A model generated the notes under the pieces. It worked only from the letters and a program-made list of their open reading frames with translations, made no database searches and was not told where the DNA came from. This document shows, in pieces, positions 8,832-18,237 of a DNA stretch of 64,000 nucleotides. The translations under genes and the position numbers were made by a program. Within the stretch, counting starts at the first letter, position 1, and each line of letters begins with the position of its first letter. Origin of the DNA: JAAYYM01 sp964631375 (GTDB lineage: Bacteria > Bacillota > Clostridia > Lachnospirales > Lachnospiraceae); contig CAZVYQ010000005.1 of the NCBI GenBank assembly GCA_964631375.1, positions 1 to 64,000 of the forward strand. The letters run 5' to 3'.

Positions 8832-10589
8832 ATGGCTCTCGACGGAATCACAATCGCCGCTCTTGTACATGAACTGAATCAAATGCTTTTAGAAGGCAGA
8901 ATCTATAAAATTGCACAGCCTGAAAATGATGAGCTTTTACTGACCATAAAAAACAATGGTGGACAGCAGCGTCTGTTGATTTCAGCAGGTGCCTCTCTTC
9001 CATTTCTGTATCTGACCACAACAAATAAGCCCAGTCCCATGACAGCACCGAATTTCTGTATGCTACTCAGAAAGCATATACAAAACGGACGAATCCTCTC
9101 CATCACCCAACCGGGTCTTGAACGAATTGTTCGTTTTGAAATAGAACATCTGAATGAGATGGGCGATCTTTGTAAAAAAACACTTGTAATTGAAATCATG
9201 GGGAAACACAGTAATATCATTTTTCTGAATGATCAAGACATGATCATCGACAGCATCAAACACATATCCAATGCTGTCAGTTCTGTAAGAGAGGTTTTAC
9301 CCGGGCGAGACTACTTTATCCCGGAGACGCAGGACAAGCACAACCCTCTCACCCTGCCTGATGCCTCTACATTTGCCAATATTGTAAGTAAAAAGCCCAT
9401 GCCGCTTGCAAAGGCAATCTATACATCATTTACGGGAATCTCTCCCGTAATTGCCGAAGAAATATGCCATAGAGCCTCTGTCGAATCTGCACAGCCTGCA
9501 AATACCATTGATGAGGATCTGTTGTTTCATGTCGGTAACCAATTTTTGTGGCTAATGGAGGATGTCCGATCCAAACAGTTTGAGCCAAACATCATCTCGG
9601 AAAATGGAATTCCGATTGAGTTTGCTTCGGTAATTTTAAAGCAGTATTCAGATCTTGACTGTCAAAAATATGATTCTATCTCAACCGTCCTTGAAGAGTA
9701 CTATGCCGTCAGAAATACTGTGACACGTATCCGACAGAAATCGGTAGATCTCAGAAAAATTGCACAGACAGCTCTGGAACGAAATACGAAGAAATATGAT
9801 CTGCAGTTGAAACAGCTACGCGATACAGAGAAAAAAGAGCAATATAAGGTATATGGAGAGTTGATTAACACCTATGGTTATCATCTGGAGCCGGGCTGTC
9901 GATCCTTTGAAGCATTAAATTACTATACAAACGAAAACATTACCATACCGCTAGACTCCTCTATGACCCCGACAGAGAATGCAAAACGCTATTTTGATAA
10001 ATACAGCAAATTGAAACGAACTGAGGAAGCCCTTTCCACCCTGATTCGAGAAACACAGGATGAGATCACACATTTGGAATCCATCCTGACTTCGATGGAT
10101 ATCGCACTACAGGAAGAGGATCTGATTCAGATCAAGGAGGAGCTTACCGAATGTGGTTATATTCGCAGACATAGACGTCCCGGAGCTAAAAAAGAGAAAG
10201 TAACCAGCAAGCCATTCCATTATATCAGCAGCGATGGATATGATATCTATGTCGGAAAGAATAACTTTCAGAATGATGAACTGACCTTCAAATTCGCATC
10301 AGGAAATGACTGGTGGTTTCATGCCAAGGGAATACCCGGATCACATGTGATATTAAAAGCAAACAAGGATACCACTCTCCCTGATCGTGCATTTGAAGAA
10401 GCCGGAAGACTGGCTGCATTTTATTCTAAGAGCCGCGGGCAGGAAAAGGTTGAAATAGACTACACGGAGAAGAAAAATGTAAAAAAGCCCAGTGGAGCAA
10501 AACCGGGCTTTGTAGTATACTATACAAACTATTCTCTTGTTGCAGAAGGAACGATCGACGGTATCCAAGAAGCAAACGGAACACCTTAG
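8832..10589 (+). CDS. rqcH: Rqc2/RqcH homologue (NFACT family, FbpA-like)
   Basis: RqcH binds the 50S subunit of stalled ribosomes and recruits tRNA-Ala to add C-terminal alanine tails; older annotations call it fibronectin-binding protein. The 585-residue protein has the NFACT-N domain (MALDGITIAALVHEL), a central coiled coil (about residues 280-430) and the NFACT-R domain with WWFHAKGIPGSHVILK near residue 495. At positions 97-98, where Bacillus RqcH has an essential Asp-Arg pair, this protein has Glu-Arg. It is the only plus-strand gene in the window and has its own promoter. Its TAG stop overlaps the glgA stop on the opposite strand. Confidence 0.92.
   Translation: MALDGITIAALVHELNQMLLEGRIYKIAQPENDELLLTIKNNGGQQRLLISAGASLPFLYLTTTNKPSPMTAPNFCMLLRKHIQNGRILSITQPGLERIVRFEIEHLNEMGDLCKKTLVIEIMGKHSNIIFLNDQDMIIDSIKHISNAVSSVREVLPGRDYFIPETQDKHNPLTLPDASTFANIVSKKPMPLAKAIYTSFTGISPVIAEEICHRASVESAQPANTIDEDLLFHVGNQFLWLMEDVRSKQFEPNIISENGIPIEFASVILKQYSDLDCQKYDSISTVLEEYYAVRNTVTRIRQKSVDLRKIAQTALERNTKKYDLQLKQLRDTEKKEQYKVYGELINTYGYHLEPGCRSFEALNYYTNENITIPLDSSMTPTENAKRYFDKYSKLKRTEEALSTLIRETQDEITHLESILTSMDIALQEEDLIQIKEELTECGYIRRHRRPGAKKEKVTSKPFHYISSDGYDIYVGKNNFQNDELTFKFASGNDWWFHAKGIPGSHVILKANKDTTLPDRAFEEAGRLAAFYSKSRGQEKVEIDYTEKKNVKKPSGAKPGFVVYYTNYSLVAEGTIDGIQEANGTP
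10481..10511 (-). terminator. Minus-strand terminator for glgA, inside the rqcH coding region
   Basis: On the minus strand AAAGCCC (10505-10511) pairs with GGGCTTT (10484-10490), followed by a run of T ending at 10481. It lies about 75 bp beyond the glgA stop and wholly within the last 110 bp of the convergent gene. The stem is seven base pairs with a 14 nt loop, so strength is moderate. Confidence 0.6.
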
Positions 10590-12028
10590 CCGATAAGCCA
10601 ATCGTACAGCTCCTGATATTTGCATGCTGAGGTATGCCATGAAAAATCAGACGCCATAGCCCGATCGATCATTTTATTCCACTCTCTCTTTTTATTTTTA
10701 TAAATGTTATGTGCATAACGGACGGTATTCATCATCTCATGTGCATTATAGTTTGAAAAGCTGAATCCTGTTCCTGTACTTTCATATTCATTATAAGGCA
10801 TAACCGTATCCTTTAAGCCACCGGTTTCTCTGACGATCGGAATCGTTCCGTAACGTAGTGCCATCAACTGACTCAGTCCGCATGGTTCAAAAAGAGAGGG
10901 CATCAAAAAAGCATCTGCCGAAGCATAGATCTTATGTGATAACTCCTCAGAATAATAAATATTAGCGGATACCTTTTCACGATACTTCCAGTCAAAATGT
11001 CTGAACATATTCTCATATCTGTCTTCGCCTGTTCCCAGGATCACGATCTGTAGATCATCGTGACATAATTCATCCATAACATATGATATTAAATCAAAGC
11101 CCTTCTGATCAGTCAGTCTGCTGACAATTCCAATCATAAATTTCTTCTCATTTTGTTCCAAGCCAAGTTCAGCCTGTAATGCCTTTTTATTTTTGATTTT
11201 TTCTTTTCTGAAATCTACCGCATTATATGGATACTTGATGTAAGTATCTGTTTGCGGATTATATTCCTCATAATCAATGCCGTTTAATATTCCTCTCAAA
11301 TCATTGGCTCTGGCTCTCATCAATCCATCCAGTCCTTCTCCATAGAAGGGCATCTTAATCTCCTCGGCATAAGTATTGCTGACTGTTGTGATTGCATCCG
11401 CAAATACCAGACCACCCTTCAGCAGATTGGCATCTTTATATGCTTCCAGCTTATCCGGAGTAAAGAAATACTCAGGAAGTCCTGTCATATCCTTAATTGT
11501 CTTAACATCCCAGGTTCCCTGAAACTTCAGGTTATGAATGGTCATGACGGATTTCATGCCCGCAAAGAACTCTCCTTCGCGGAATCTCTCCTTCATAAAA
11601 ACAGGAATCAATCCTGTCTGCCAGTCATGGCAATGTATTACATCCGGTTGAAATCCGATCGCGGGCAGAGCCGCTAAAACTGCCTTTGAAAAAAAAGAAA
11701 ACTTTTCAATATCAAAATAAATCTCTCCATATGGCTTTGGTCCAGAAAAATAATACTCGTTATCAATGAAATAGAATGTGACTCCTTCATATTCCATTTC
11801 CAAAACGCCTACATATTGTGAACGCCATGCAAGATCTATATAAAAATGCGTCAGATACTTCATCTGGTCCTTAAATTCCTGAGGTATACTCATATATTTC
11901 GGCAATATAACACGTACGTCAAAATACCGTTTATCAAAACACTTGGGCAGTGAGCCGACTACGTCAGCCAATCCTCCTGTTTTTATAAACGGTACGCTCT
12001 CCGATGCAGCAAACAGTATTTTTTTCAT
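10586..12028 (-). CDS. glgA: Glycogen synthase (ADP-glucose, GT5)
   Basis: GlgA extends alpha-1,4-glucan from ADP-glucose. The 480-residue product starts MKKILFAASESVPFIKTGGLADVVG, where KTGGLADV is the ADP-glucose binding motif. The GT-B C-terminal domain has EPCGLSQLMALRYGTIPIV. The ATG at 12026-12028 is chosen because GGGAGG lies 8 nt upstream and the family starts here; an in-frame ATG at 12076 overlaps the promoter region. No other glycogen gene (glgB, glgC, glgD, glgP) is in the window. It follows spo0A by 69 bp with its own likely promoter. Confidence 0.96.
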   Translation of the reverse strand: MKKILFAASESVPFIKTGGLADVVGSLPKCFDKRYFDVRVILPKYMSIPQEFKDQMKYLTHFYIDLAWRSQYVGVLEMEYEGVTFYFIDNEYYFSGPKPYGEIYFDIEKFSFFSKAVLAALPAIGFQPDVIHCHDWQTGLIPVFMKERFREGEFFAGMKSVMTIHNLKFQGTWDVKTIKDMTGLPEYFFTPDKLEAYKDANLLKGGLVFADAITTVSNTYAEEIKMPFYGEGLDGLMRARANDLRGILNGIDYEEYNPQTDTYIKYPYNAVDFRKEKIKNKKALQAELGLEQNEKKFMIGIVSRLTDQKGFDLISYVMDELCHDDLQIVILGTGEDRYENMFRHFDWKYREKVSANIYYSEELSHKIYASADAFLMPSLFEPCGLSQLMALRYGTIPIVRETGGLKDTVMPYNEYESTGTGFSFSNYNAHEMMNTVRYAHNIYKNKKREWNKMIDRAMASDFSWHTSACKYQELYDWLIG

Positions 12029-12064
12029 GTATAAATCCTCCCGATACAGGTTATATCTCTTTAG

Positions 12065-12093
12065 ATTATACATCATTCATACTTCTCTGAAAA
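12065..12093 (-). promoter_or_regulatory. Candidate promoter of glgA
   Basis: The minus strand has TTTTCA (12088-12093), 17 bp, and a perfect TATAAT (12065-12070). It starts just after the spo0A stop at 12098. The -35 matches the consensus at four of six positions. Confidence 0.55.
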
Positions 12094-12097
12094 GTGT

Positions 12098-12898
12098 TTA
12101 TCGATTTAATTTATACTCTATTCTGATCTTATCTGCGATCATTGCAACAAATTCAGAATTGGTGGGTTTTCCCTTCCCCATATTAATGGAATAACCAAAC
12201 AGTGCATCTATAGTATCCATCTTGCCTCTGCTCCAAGCAACCTCGATTGCATGTCGAATTGCGCGTTCTACACGGCTTGAAGTAGTCTGATACTTTTTGG
12301 CAATCGTCGGATACAATATTTTTGTAATGGAACCAAGCATGTCCATATCGTTGACTGACATCATGATTGCGTCTCTCAGATATTGATACCCCTTGATATG
12401 TGCAGGAACTCCGATCTCATGTATCATATTGGTGACATCGCTCTCCAGATTATGAATTGGGTTCAATCCGCCAATATTTACTTCCTGCTTTCTAGTCATA
12501 TCTGTCAGGTTCCTGCTTCGTGATCCCTTCATCATCTTCAGTCTGCTTTTGACCACCTCCGGGTCAAATGGTTTCATGATGAAATATTTTGCACCGATCT
12601 GAAACGCATTCTCAGTAATCTGATCATCACCAACCGCCGATAACACAATAAAATCCGGCTGTTTTTTAATTGTATGATCCTTTTTGACACGATTCATAAC
12701 CTCTATTCCATCAAGCTTCGGCATGATCAGATCCAGAAGGACAACATCCGGTTCCTTACGCTTAATAATATTTAAGGCTTCGTCTCCGTTTGCTGCACTT
12801 CCGACCACCTCAACATCATTTTCATCCTTCAGAACATCATTTACCAATTCCAGCATCCGCTGATTATCATCAAATATCGCTACATTAAGCTTATCCAT
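12098..12898 (-). CDS. spo0A: Stage 0 sporulation protein A, master response regulator
   Basis: Spo0A is the phosphorylated transcription factor that commits Firmicutes to sporulation. The receiver domain (residues 1-125) has the acidic pocket D10-D11 and phospho-acceptor D56 in VVLLDLIMP. The effector domain (about 150-266) has the recognition-helix region SRVERAIRHAIEVAWSRG and the C-terminal GKPTNSEFVAMIADKIRIEYK. The neighbours recN-spoIVB-spo0A reproduce the Bacillus order. A vegetative-type promoter lies just upstream, and a 0A-box-like heptamer lies about 160 bp upstream within spoIVB. Confidence 0.98.
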   Translation of the reverse strand: MDKLNVAIFDDNQRMLELVNDVLKDENDVEVVGSAANGDEALNIIKRKEPDVVLLDLIMPKLDGIEVMNRVKKDHTIKKQPDFIVLSAVGDDQITENAFQIGAKYFIMKPFDPEVVKSRLKMMKGSRSRNLTDMTRKQEVNIGGLNPIHNLESDVTNMIHEIGVPAHIKGYQYLRDAIMMSVNDMDMLGSITKILYPTIAKKYQTTSSRVERAIRHAIEVAWSRGKMDTIDALFGYSINMGKGKPTNSEFVAMIADKIRIEYKLNR

Positions 12899-12947
12899 GA
12901 TCCATGATTCTCCTTCATTCTATGATTTGCATGGCCAATGCTTACTC

Positions 12948-12976
12948 AGTATATAAAACTCCCCTTTTTTCTACAA
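12948..12976 (-). promoter_or_regulatory. Candidate sigma-A-type promoter of spo0A
   Basis: The minus strand has TTGTAG (12971-12976), a 17 bp spacer and TATACT (12948-12953), 50 bp before the spo0A ATG. A clear sigma-H promoter was not recognised. Confidence 0.55.
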
Positions 12977-13016
12977 GAGTGATAATCCGCTATGAAACAG
13001 CGTTTTCAAGCTATTT

Positions 13017-14297
13017 TTATGAATTTAACATGGATTCGATAAAGATTCCAAACCCTTTTGTCGAATCCTGTACAAAAACGTGCGTAACCGCTCCGACAAT
13101 CCTTCCATTTTGGAGAATCGGCGAACCACTCATGCCCTGCACGATTCCACCTGTCAACGACAAAAGCCGTTCATCGGTAACTTCCAATACAATCCCACGG
13201 TTTACGGAGTCTGTAATCAGATCGATACCAGTTATCTCTACATCATATGCTTTTCTGGTACCTTCCAGAGAGCAAATAATCTGTGCCGGGCCGATAACGA
13301 TATCCTGTTTCAGACCGATCGGAACTGCATCGCCCGATACCTCCTGCAGGATTGATTGATTCCCATAGCCAAATACACCATGATCAGTGTTTTCAGTTAT
13401 GATTCCCAGTTCATTTTCCGGCAAATAATCAATTACACCTGTTAATTCTCCCGGTTTGCCTTCCTCACCTCTGACCACAGACAGAATCTGCGTATGATAC
13501 AGTGTTCCGGAGTCCACCTCCATCAACAGAGCCGTATCGACATCATTAATTCCATGTCCTAATGCACCAAACCTAAGCTCCTGATTCACAAAAGTCAACG
13601 TGCCGATACCCTGAATATTATCCCTGACCCATAATCCAACCTTATAGGCTCCATCTCCTGACAAAACAGGTGTTACGCTTATTTTAAACAGCTCTGTTCC
13701 CCTGCGTACATCAAAGACCAATTCCTCTCCATTGCTGTCACTGACAGATTGAATCAGATCCTTTTTATCATTGACTTCTACATCATTTACCTTTTCGATA
13801 TAATCTCCTGAATACAGTATGTGTTCAGCCGGTGAATGTTCGTTTCCGTCTATTCCATGCACTGTACCTGTTCCGATCACCAGCACTCCATCCGTTTCAA
13901 CAAAAATTCCTATCGGAATCCCGGCAGGAATCAGGCTTGTCTCTTCTATGACATCAAAATCCACCTGTTTGACCGGCACCAGTCCAAACAGTCTACATTC
14001 CATGATGTAATTGCCGGTTGTAGATGTAAGAAATGTCACCGGTTCCGACAGATCGATCTCGATACTTTCCATAGCCGAGGCCTCTATCAGTTCTTCTGAC
14101 TCCTGTGCAGCATCAGAATAGATCACACCTGTCATCGGAACCTTCAGATCAAATCTGTCTCTCCTTCCATTGACGATTCTGATCTCATCCGGTACACTAC
14201 CCAGCATATTATGATAAGTCATAGCACACAGCAGGAGCAATGCGGCTATACAGGCTCCTATTAATATACGCCTGTAAATTCTATATCTGCGATTCAT
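13017..14297 (-). CDS. spoIVB: SpoIVB serine peptidase (S55), sigma-K checkpoint protease
   Basis: SpoIVB is made in the forespore under sigma-G, secreted to the intermembrane space, and cleaves SpoIVFA to start pro-sigma-K processing. The 426-residue product has an N-terminal membrane helix (ILIGACIAALLLLCAMTYH), a PDZ domain (about residues 150-230) and the S55 peptidase domain with the histidine in LGHGINDVDT and the catalytic serine in GMSGSPILQNGRIVGAVTHVF. It sits between recN and spo0A. A terminator separates it from recN, so it has its own promoter, which was not recognised with confidence. Confidence 0.95.
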   Translation of the reverse strand: MNRRYRIYRRILIGACIAALLLLCAMTYHNMLGSVPDEIRIVNGRRDRFDLKVPMTGVIYSDAAQESEELIEASAMESIEIDLSEPVTFLTSTTGNYIMECRLFGLVPVKQVDFDVIEETSLIPAGIPIGIFVETDGVLVIGTGTVHGIDGNEHSPAEHILYSGDYIEKVNDVEVNDKKDLIQSVSDSNGEELVFDVRRGTELFKISVTPVLSGDGAYKVGLWVRDNIQGIGTLTFVNQELRFGALGHGINDVDTALLMEVDSGTLYHTQILSVVRGEEGKPGELTGVIDYLPENELGIITENTDHGVFGYGNQSILQEVSGDAVPIGLKQDIVIGPAQIICSLEGTRKAYDVEITGIDLITDSVNRGIVLEVTDERLLSLTGGIVQGMSGSPILQNGRIVGAVTHVFVQDSTKGFGIFIESMLNS

Positions 14298-14342
14298 ATA
14301 AATGACTCACACCTTTCAATAAACTCTGTTCTTTCCAAAATA

Positions 14343-14371
14343 AAAAAAGCGTACATGATGTACACTTTTCT
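14343..14371 (-). terminator. Rho-independent terminator after recN
   Basis: On the minus strand AAGTGTACAT pairs with ATGTACGCTT with one mismatch, followed by seven T. It lies 17 bp beyond the recN stop and ends the long asp23-to-recN operon ahead of spoIVB. Confidence 0.8.
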
Positions 14372-14387
14372 TAGTATATGAATTTTT

Positions 14388-16079
14388 CTATTTTTCAAAC
14401 ATTTTTTTCTTTTGTGTCGCCAGTTCTTTCATTTCGGTTGCATTTTGAAGAACCGCATCAGTGATTCTGGCTCCTCCCAAAAGACGTGCCAGTTCTTGGA
14501 TCGTTGAATCTGAGGACAATTCTCTGACCTGAGTCAGCGTATGTGCAGCTTCAACCTGCTTGGTAATCTCATAATGCACATCTGCCATGGATGCAATCTG
14601 GGGCAAATGTGTGATACAGATTACCTGATGATTGCGAGACAGCAGTGCCAGCTTCTCAGAGACCATTTGAGCAGTTCTTCCACTGATACCTGCATCTATT
14701 TCATCAAAGATCAATGTAGATGTATCGTCGCGATCAGCTAAAACAGTTTTTATCGCCAACATGATTCTTGACATCTCGCCTCCTGAGGCCACTTCACCCA
14801 GAGGCTTTAATCTCTCACCCGGATTGGTCGAGATCATAAACTCTACCTCATTATTTCCCTGTGCAGACACATAATCCGTCAACACTCTGACCTCAATTGA
14901 AAATTTTGCTTCCAAAAAATTCAGATCCGATAATGCTTCTTCCATTTGTTTTGATAATACGATCGCATTTCGTTCTCTGATCTTAGTTGCCTGTTCATTC
15001 AAGTCAGTCAGTTTGGAATACTCTTCACTGACCTGCTTACGAAGTCCACCAAGATAGGTCTCATAATCTGTTAGTTTCTCAAGTTTTGCTTCCTGTTCCT
15101 CACAATACAGCAAAACGGCTTCGATCGTCTTCCCATATTTATCCTTCAAATGATTGACTATATTCAGGCGATCCTCCGTCTCATGAAACTCCTCATCTTC
15201 AAACTCGAGATCTGATAAATAGTCTGACACATGCCTGTTAAAATCATTCAGCAGGTTATCCAACTCTGTCAGCTCCTGTACCATCACATCCAGTTCTTCG
15301 TCATAATCGGAGATACTTCTAAGCTCTCGTAATGCTCTTCCGACACCTTCTCCGGCCCCATTTTCCGAATCATATCCTGTACTGTAATGTACGGCATTCA
15401 TAGCTTTGATGATTTTTTTTGCATTGACCATCTTATGGTAAGTGCTCTCCAAATCAACATCTTCGCCCAACTGTAGACCTGCCTGCCTGATTTCCTCGAT
15501 TTCAAACTGAGCCAGGTTGATTTCTTTTTCTTTATCATGATCTGTTGCTTCGGCCTGTTCCAGTTCATTTCGAAATTTACAATACCGTTCGTATTGTTTA
15601 CGGATCATTTCCAAGATCGGCTGCAGTTCATCCTTACAGTAGGCATCCAGTACCTGCATATGTTTTTTCTTTTGCAACAGAGATTGGTGCTCATATTGTC
15701 CATGAATATCAATCAGGATTGCTGCCAGTTCCTGCAATACACCTGCTGTTACCACTTCACCATTTACTCTGCTCACACTCCTGCCATTTGTGATCTTCCG
15801 CTGCATAATGACCTCATCCTCGACCGGAATGTCCAGTGCACGGATTCTTTCCAGTTGATGTTCATTTTCCGGCACAAAGATCAACTCTGCCAGAGCATAA
15901 TCTGCCTGATCTCTCACAATATCCTTTGAAAGCTTTCCACCCAAAGCAAAATGAACCGAATCGATGATAATAGATTTTCCCGCTCCGGTTTCTCCTGTTA
16001 GTATGTTGAGACCTGATTTAAAATCAATCTCTGCCTCCTCAATCAAGGCAAGATTTTTCACATGTAGATTTGTCAGCAT
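14388..16079 (-). CDS. recN: DNA repair protein RecN
   Basis: RecN is an SMC-like ATPase acting early at double-strand breaks. The 563-residue protein has Walker A GETGAGKS (residues 29-36), two long coiled-coil arms, the ABC signature region VASGGEMSRIMLAIK and Walker B TLIFDEIDAGISG. It starts 8 bp after the argR stop and is the last gene of the operon. No LexA box was seen directly upstream, which fits co-transcription with argR. Confidence 0.97.
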   Translation of the reverse strand: MLTNLHVKNLALIEEAEIDFKSGLNILTGETGAGKSIIIDSVHFALGGKLSKDIVRDQADYALAELIFVPENEHQLERIRALDIPVEDEVIMQRKITNGRSVSRVNGEVVTAGVLQELAAILIDIHGQYEHQSLLQKKKHMQVLDAYCKDELQPILEMIRKQYERYCKFRNELEQAEATDHDKEKEINLAQFEIEEIRQAGLQLGEDVDLESTYHKMVNAKKIIKAMNAVHYSTGYDSENGAGEGVGRALRELRSISDYDEELDVMVQELTELDNLLNDFNRHVSDYLSDLEFEDEEFHETEDRLNIVNHLKDKYGKTIEAVLLYCEEQEAKLEKLTDYETYLGGLRKQVSEEYSKLTDLNEQATKIRERNAIVLSKQMEEALSDLNFLEAKFSIEVRVLTDYVSAQGNNEVEFMISTNPGERLKPLGEVASGGEMSRIMLAIKTVLADRDDTSTLIFDEIDAGISGRTAQMVSEKLALLSRNHQVICITHLPQIASMADVHYEITKQVEAAHTLTQVRELSSDSTIQELARLLGGARITDAVLQNATEMKELATQKKKMFEK

Positions 16080-16087
16080 ATTGTAGC

Positions 16088-16537
16088 TTACCTCTGCATT
16101 TCCCTGATTTTATCCATGACAATTTTTGTTTCTTCCACACTTCGTACTGCACACATAATCGTATCATCTCCTGCTATGGAGCCAACGATCTCACTGAAAT
16201 TGATAGCATCCAGAGCAGCCGCAACAGCCATAGCCATTCCAGAAACTGTTTTAACAACCAAAATATTCTGTGCCATATCCATGGAAATCAACCCGTCCTT
16301 CAATACACGGATGTATTTTTCAGATAGCTCTGTCCCATTTCCACCCTGAATAGCATATCGAAATTTACCATCTGTTCCCGTCACCTTAGTCAGTTTTAAC
16401 TGTCTGATGTCTCTGGAAACCGTTGCCTGTGTCACTTCAAAGCCTGCCTCATTTAACCGTCTGGCAAGTTCCTCCTGTGTATCGATGACATGGTTCTGAA
16501 CCAATTCAATGATCTTTTGATGTCTGCTGTTCTTCAT
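16088..16537 (-). CDS. argR: Arginine repressor ArgR
   Basis: ArgR is the hexameric arginine-dependent regulator of arginine synthesis and catabolism. The 149-residue protein has an N-terminal winged helix (KIIELVQNHVIDTQEELARRL, then QATVSRDIRQLKLTKV) and a C-terminal arginine-binding oligomerisation domain with IVGSIAGDDTIMC. It lies between nadK and recN, the usual Firmicute position. Confidence 0.96.
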   Translation of the reverse strand: MKNSRHQKIIELVQNHVIDTQEELARRLNEAGFEVTQATVSRDIRQLKLTKVTGTDGKFRYAIQGGNGTELSEKYIRVLKDGLISMDMAQNILVVKTVSGMAMAVAAALDAINFSEIVGSIAGDDTIMCAVRSVEETKIVMDKIREMQR

Positions 16538-16542
16538 TTCAC

Positions 16543-17409
16543 CTACTCCGTATCTTCCAGTTTTCTTCGAAGCACATCTAAAAAGCTTTCCTTGCTCATC
16601 TTAATAATGGTAGTCGTCTCCTCGGCCTTTCGCACAGTCACATAGTCACCCGATTCCATGCTCACCGACACCGCTCCGTCAAAAACCACTTCTGTGGTCT
16701 CTGACTGACCACGTCTGCCTGCACCAATCTCGATCCTGATCTCATCCTCCGGTGACAGGATGATGCTTCTAGCATTTAATGTATGTGCATTGATCGGAGT
16801 GATGAGTAGTACTCTCGCTCCAGGTTCAACAATTGGGCCTCCTGCAGACAGGTTATAACCGGTTGAACCAGTCGGTGTCGATATGACGATGCCATCTGCT
16901 CCATATGTTTTTAAAAGCTTGGAATTGACATATACATGAAAGGAAACCAACCGTAGAGAACCGCTTCTCATAATTGCAATATCGTTCAGCGCATACTCCT
17001 TAGGCTGCTCGTTTCCTTTGACATTGGCTACACCGGAAAGCATCATCCTGTTTTCTGTCTCATACTCATCTGCAATCAGTCTCTCAAGTGTCTGTTCGAT
17101 ATGATCTGTCTCGACCTCTGCCAGATAGCCCAACGTACCCAGATTGACTCCAATCAGTGCAATCTCTTTTTTAGCCATATCACGTGCAGTCTGAATCAAC
17201 GTGCCATCTCCTCCGAGCACAATGATACACTGTGTGTTCTCCGGAACATCTGACTCCTTTAGGTGTCCGCTCCTCCCGTCATTTGTACTGCGTATAAACT
17301 TTTGTGTTGTACACTGACAGCCCCTGCTTTCTAAATACTGCCGGATCTGTCCTGTGATTTTTAAATCTTCATCCTTACTTTGATTGATTACAATAAAGAA
17401 ATTCTTCAT
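16543..17409 (-). CDS. nadK: NAD kinase
   Basis: NAD kinase phosphorylates NAD to NADP. The 288-residue product has the family motif GGDGTL (from residue 66), NLGTLGYLAEV, and the substrate-binding ALNDIAI and TPTGSTGYNLSAGGPIV. The ATG at 17407-17409 is preceded by GGGGGG 6 nt upstream; a TTG two codons earlier is possible. It lies between tlyA and argR in the operon. Confidence 0.96.
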   Translation of the reverse strand: MKNFFIVINQSKDEDLKITGQIRQYLESRGCQCTTQKFIRSTNDGRSGHLKESDVPENTQCIIVLGGDGTLIQTARDMAKKEIALIGVNLGTLGYLAEVETDHIEQTLERLIADEYETENRMMLSGVANVKGNEQPKEYALNDIAIMRSGSLRLVSFHVYVNSKLLKTYGADGIVISTPTGSTGYNLSAGGPIVEPGARVLLITPINAHTLNARSIILSPEDEIRIEIGAGRRGQSETTEVVFDGAVSVSMESGDYVTVRKAEETTTIIKMSKESFLDVLRRKLEDTE

Positions 17410-17433
17410 GATCAACCCCCCAAACCAGTTCTG

Positions 17434-18237
17434 TTATAAAGAACTGTGTGCTTTCTCTACCAACTGCCTGATCTCATCTCTACGATCCTCAGACACTGAG
17501 CAATCGGCCTTTCGGATATACAATAAATATTCGATATTCCCCTCCGGTCCCTTGATTGGAGAATAATCCATTCCTTCTATCGAAAATCCCAGACCCATGC
17601 AGCAGGCTACGATTTTCTCGATCACTTCAATATGAATGAGTGGATCTCTGACTACACCTTTTTTCCCAACATGTTCTCTGCCCGCTTCAAACTGTGGCTT
17701 GATCAGACACACCATATAGGCATCTTCCAATAACAGCTGATAAGCCGGTGGCAGAATCTTGGTCAACGAGATAAAAGAAACATCGGTTGCTGCAAATTCG
17801 ATCGGCTCAGGTATATTGTTGGGAGTCACATATCTAAAATTCGTCTTTTCCATACAGACCACCTGAGGGTGCTGTCGCAAAGACCATGCCAACTGGCCAT
17901 GTCCGACGTCTATAGAGTACACCTTTTTTGCCCCATTTTGCAGCATACAGTCAGTAAATCCGCCTGTGGATGCACCGATATCCATACAGGTTTTCTGCTC
18001 CAGACAGATATCAAAGACTGAAATAGCCTTTTCCAGTTTAAGACCACCACGACTCACATAAGGAAGTGTGGTACCTTTGATCTCGATCTCCAGACCATCC
18101 TCCTCAAATGTCGTGCCTGCCTTGTCTTCTCGTTGTCCCTTGATAAACACATTACCGGACATAATGATTGCTTTCGCTTTCTCACGAGACTCAGCCTTTC
18201 CCTGTTTTACCAGCAATACATCTAAACGTTCTTTCAT
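17434..18237 (-). CDS. tlyA: TlyA family rRNA methyltransferase / hemolysin-like protein
   Basis: TlyA proteins combine an S4 RNA-binding domain (residues 1-60, RLDVLLVKQGKAESREKAKAIIMSG) with an FtsJ-type SAM methyltransferase domain (DIGASTGGFTDCMLQNGA, then the IKPQFEAGREHVGKKGVVRD stretch). In mycobacteria TlyA 2'-O-methylates 16S and 23S rRNA; the substrate here is inferred. It overlaps the dxs stop by 4 nt, which suggests translational coupling. Confidence 0.92.
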   Translation of the reverse strand: MKERLDVLLVKQGKAESREKAKAIIMSGNVFIKGQREDKAGTTFEEDGLEIEIKGTTLPYVSRGGLKLEKAISVFDICLEQKTCMDIGASTGGFTDCMLQNGAKKVYSIDVGHGQLAWSLRQHPQVVCMEKTNFRYVTPNNIPEPIEFAATDVSFISLTKILPPAYQLLLEDAYMVCLIKPQFEAGREHVGKKGVVRDPLIHIEVIEKIVACCMGLGFSIEGMDYSPIKGPEGNIEYLLYIRKADCSVSEDRRDEIRQLVEKAHSSL

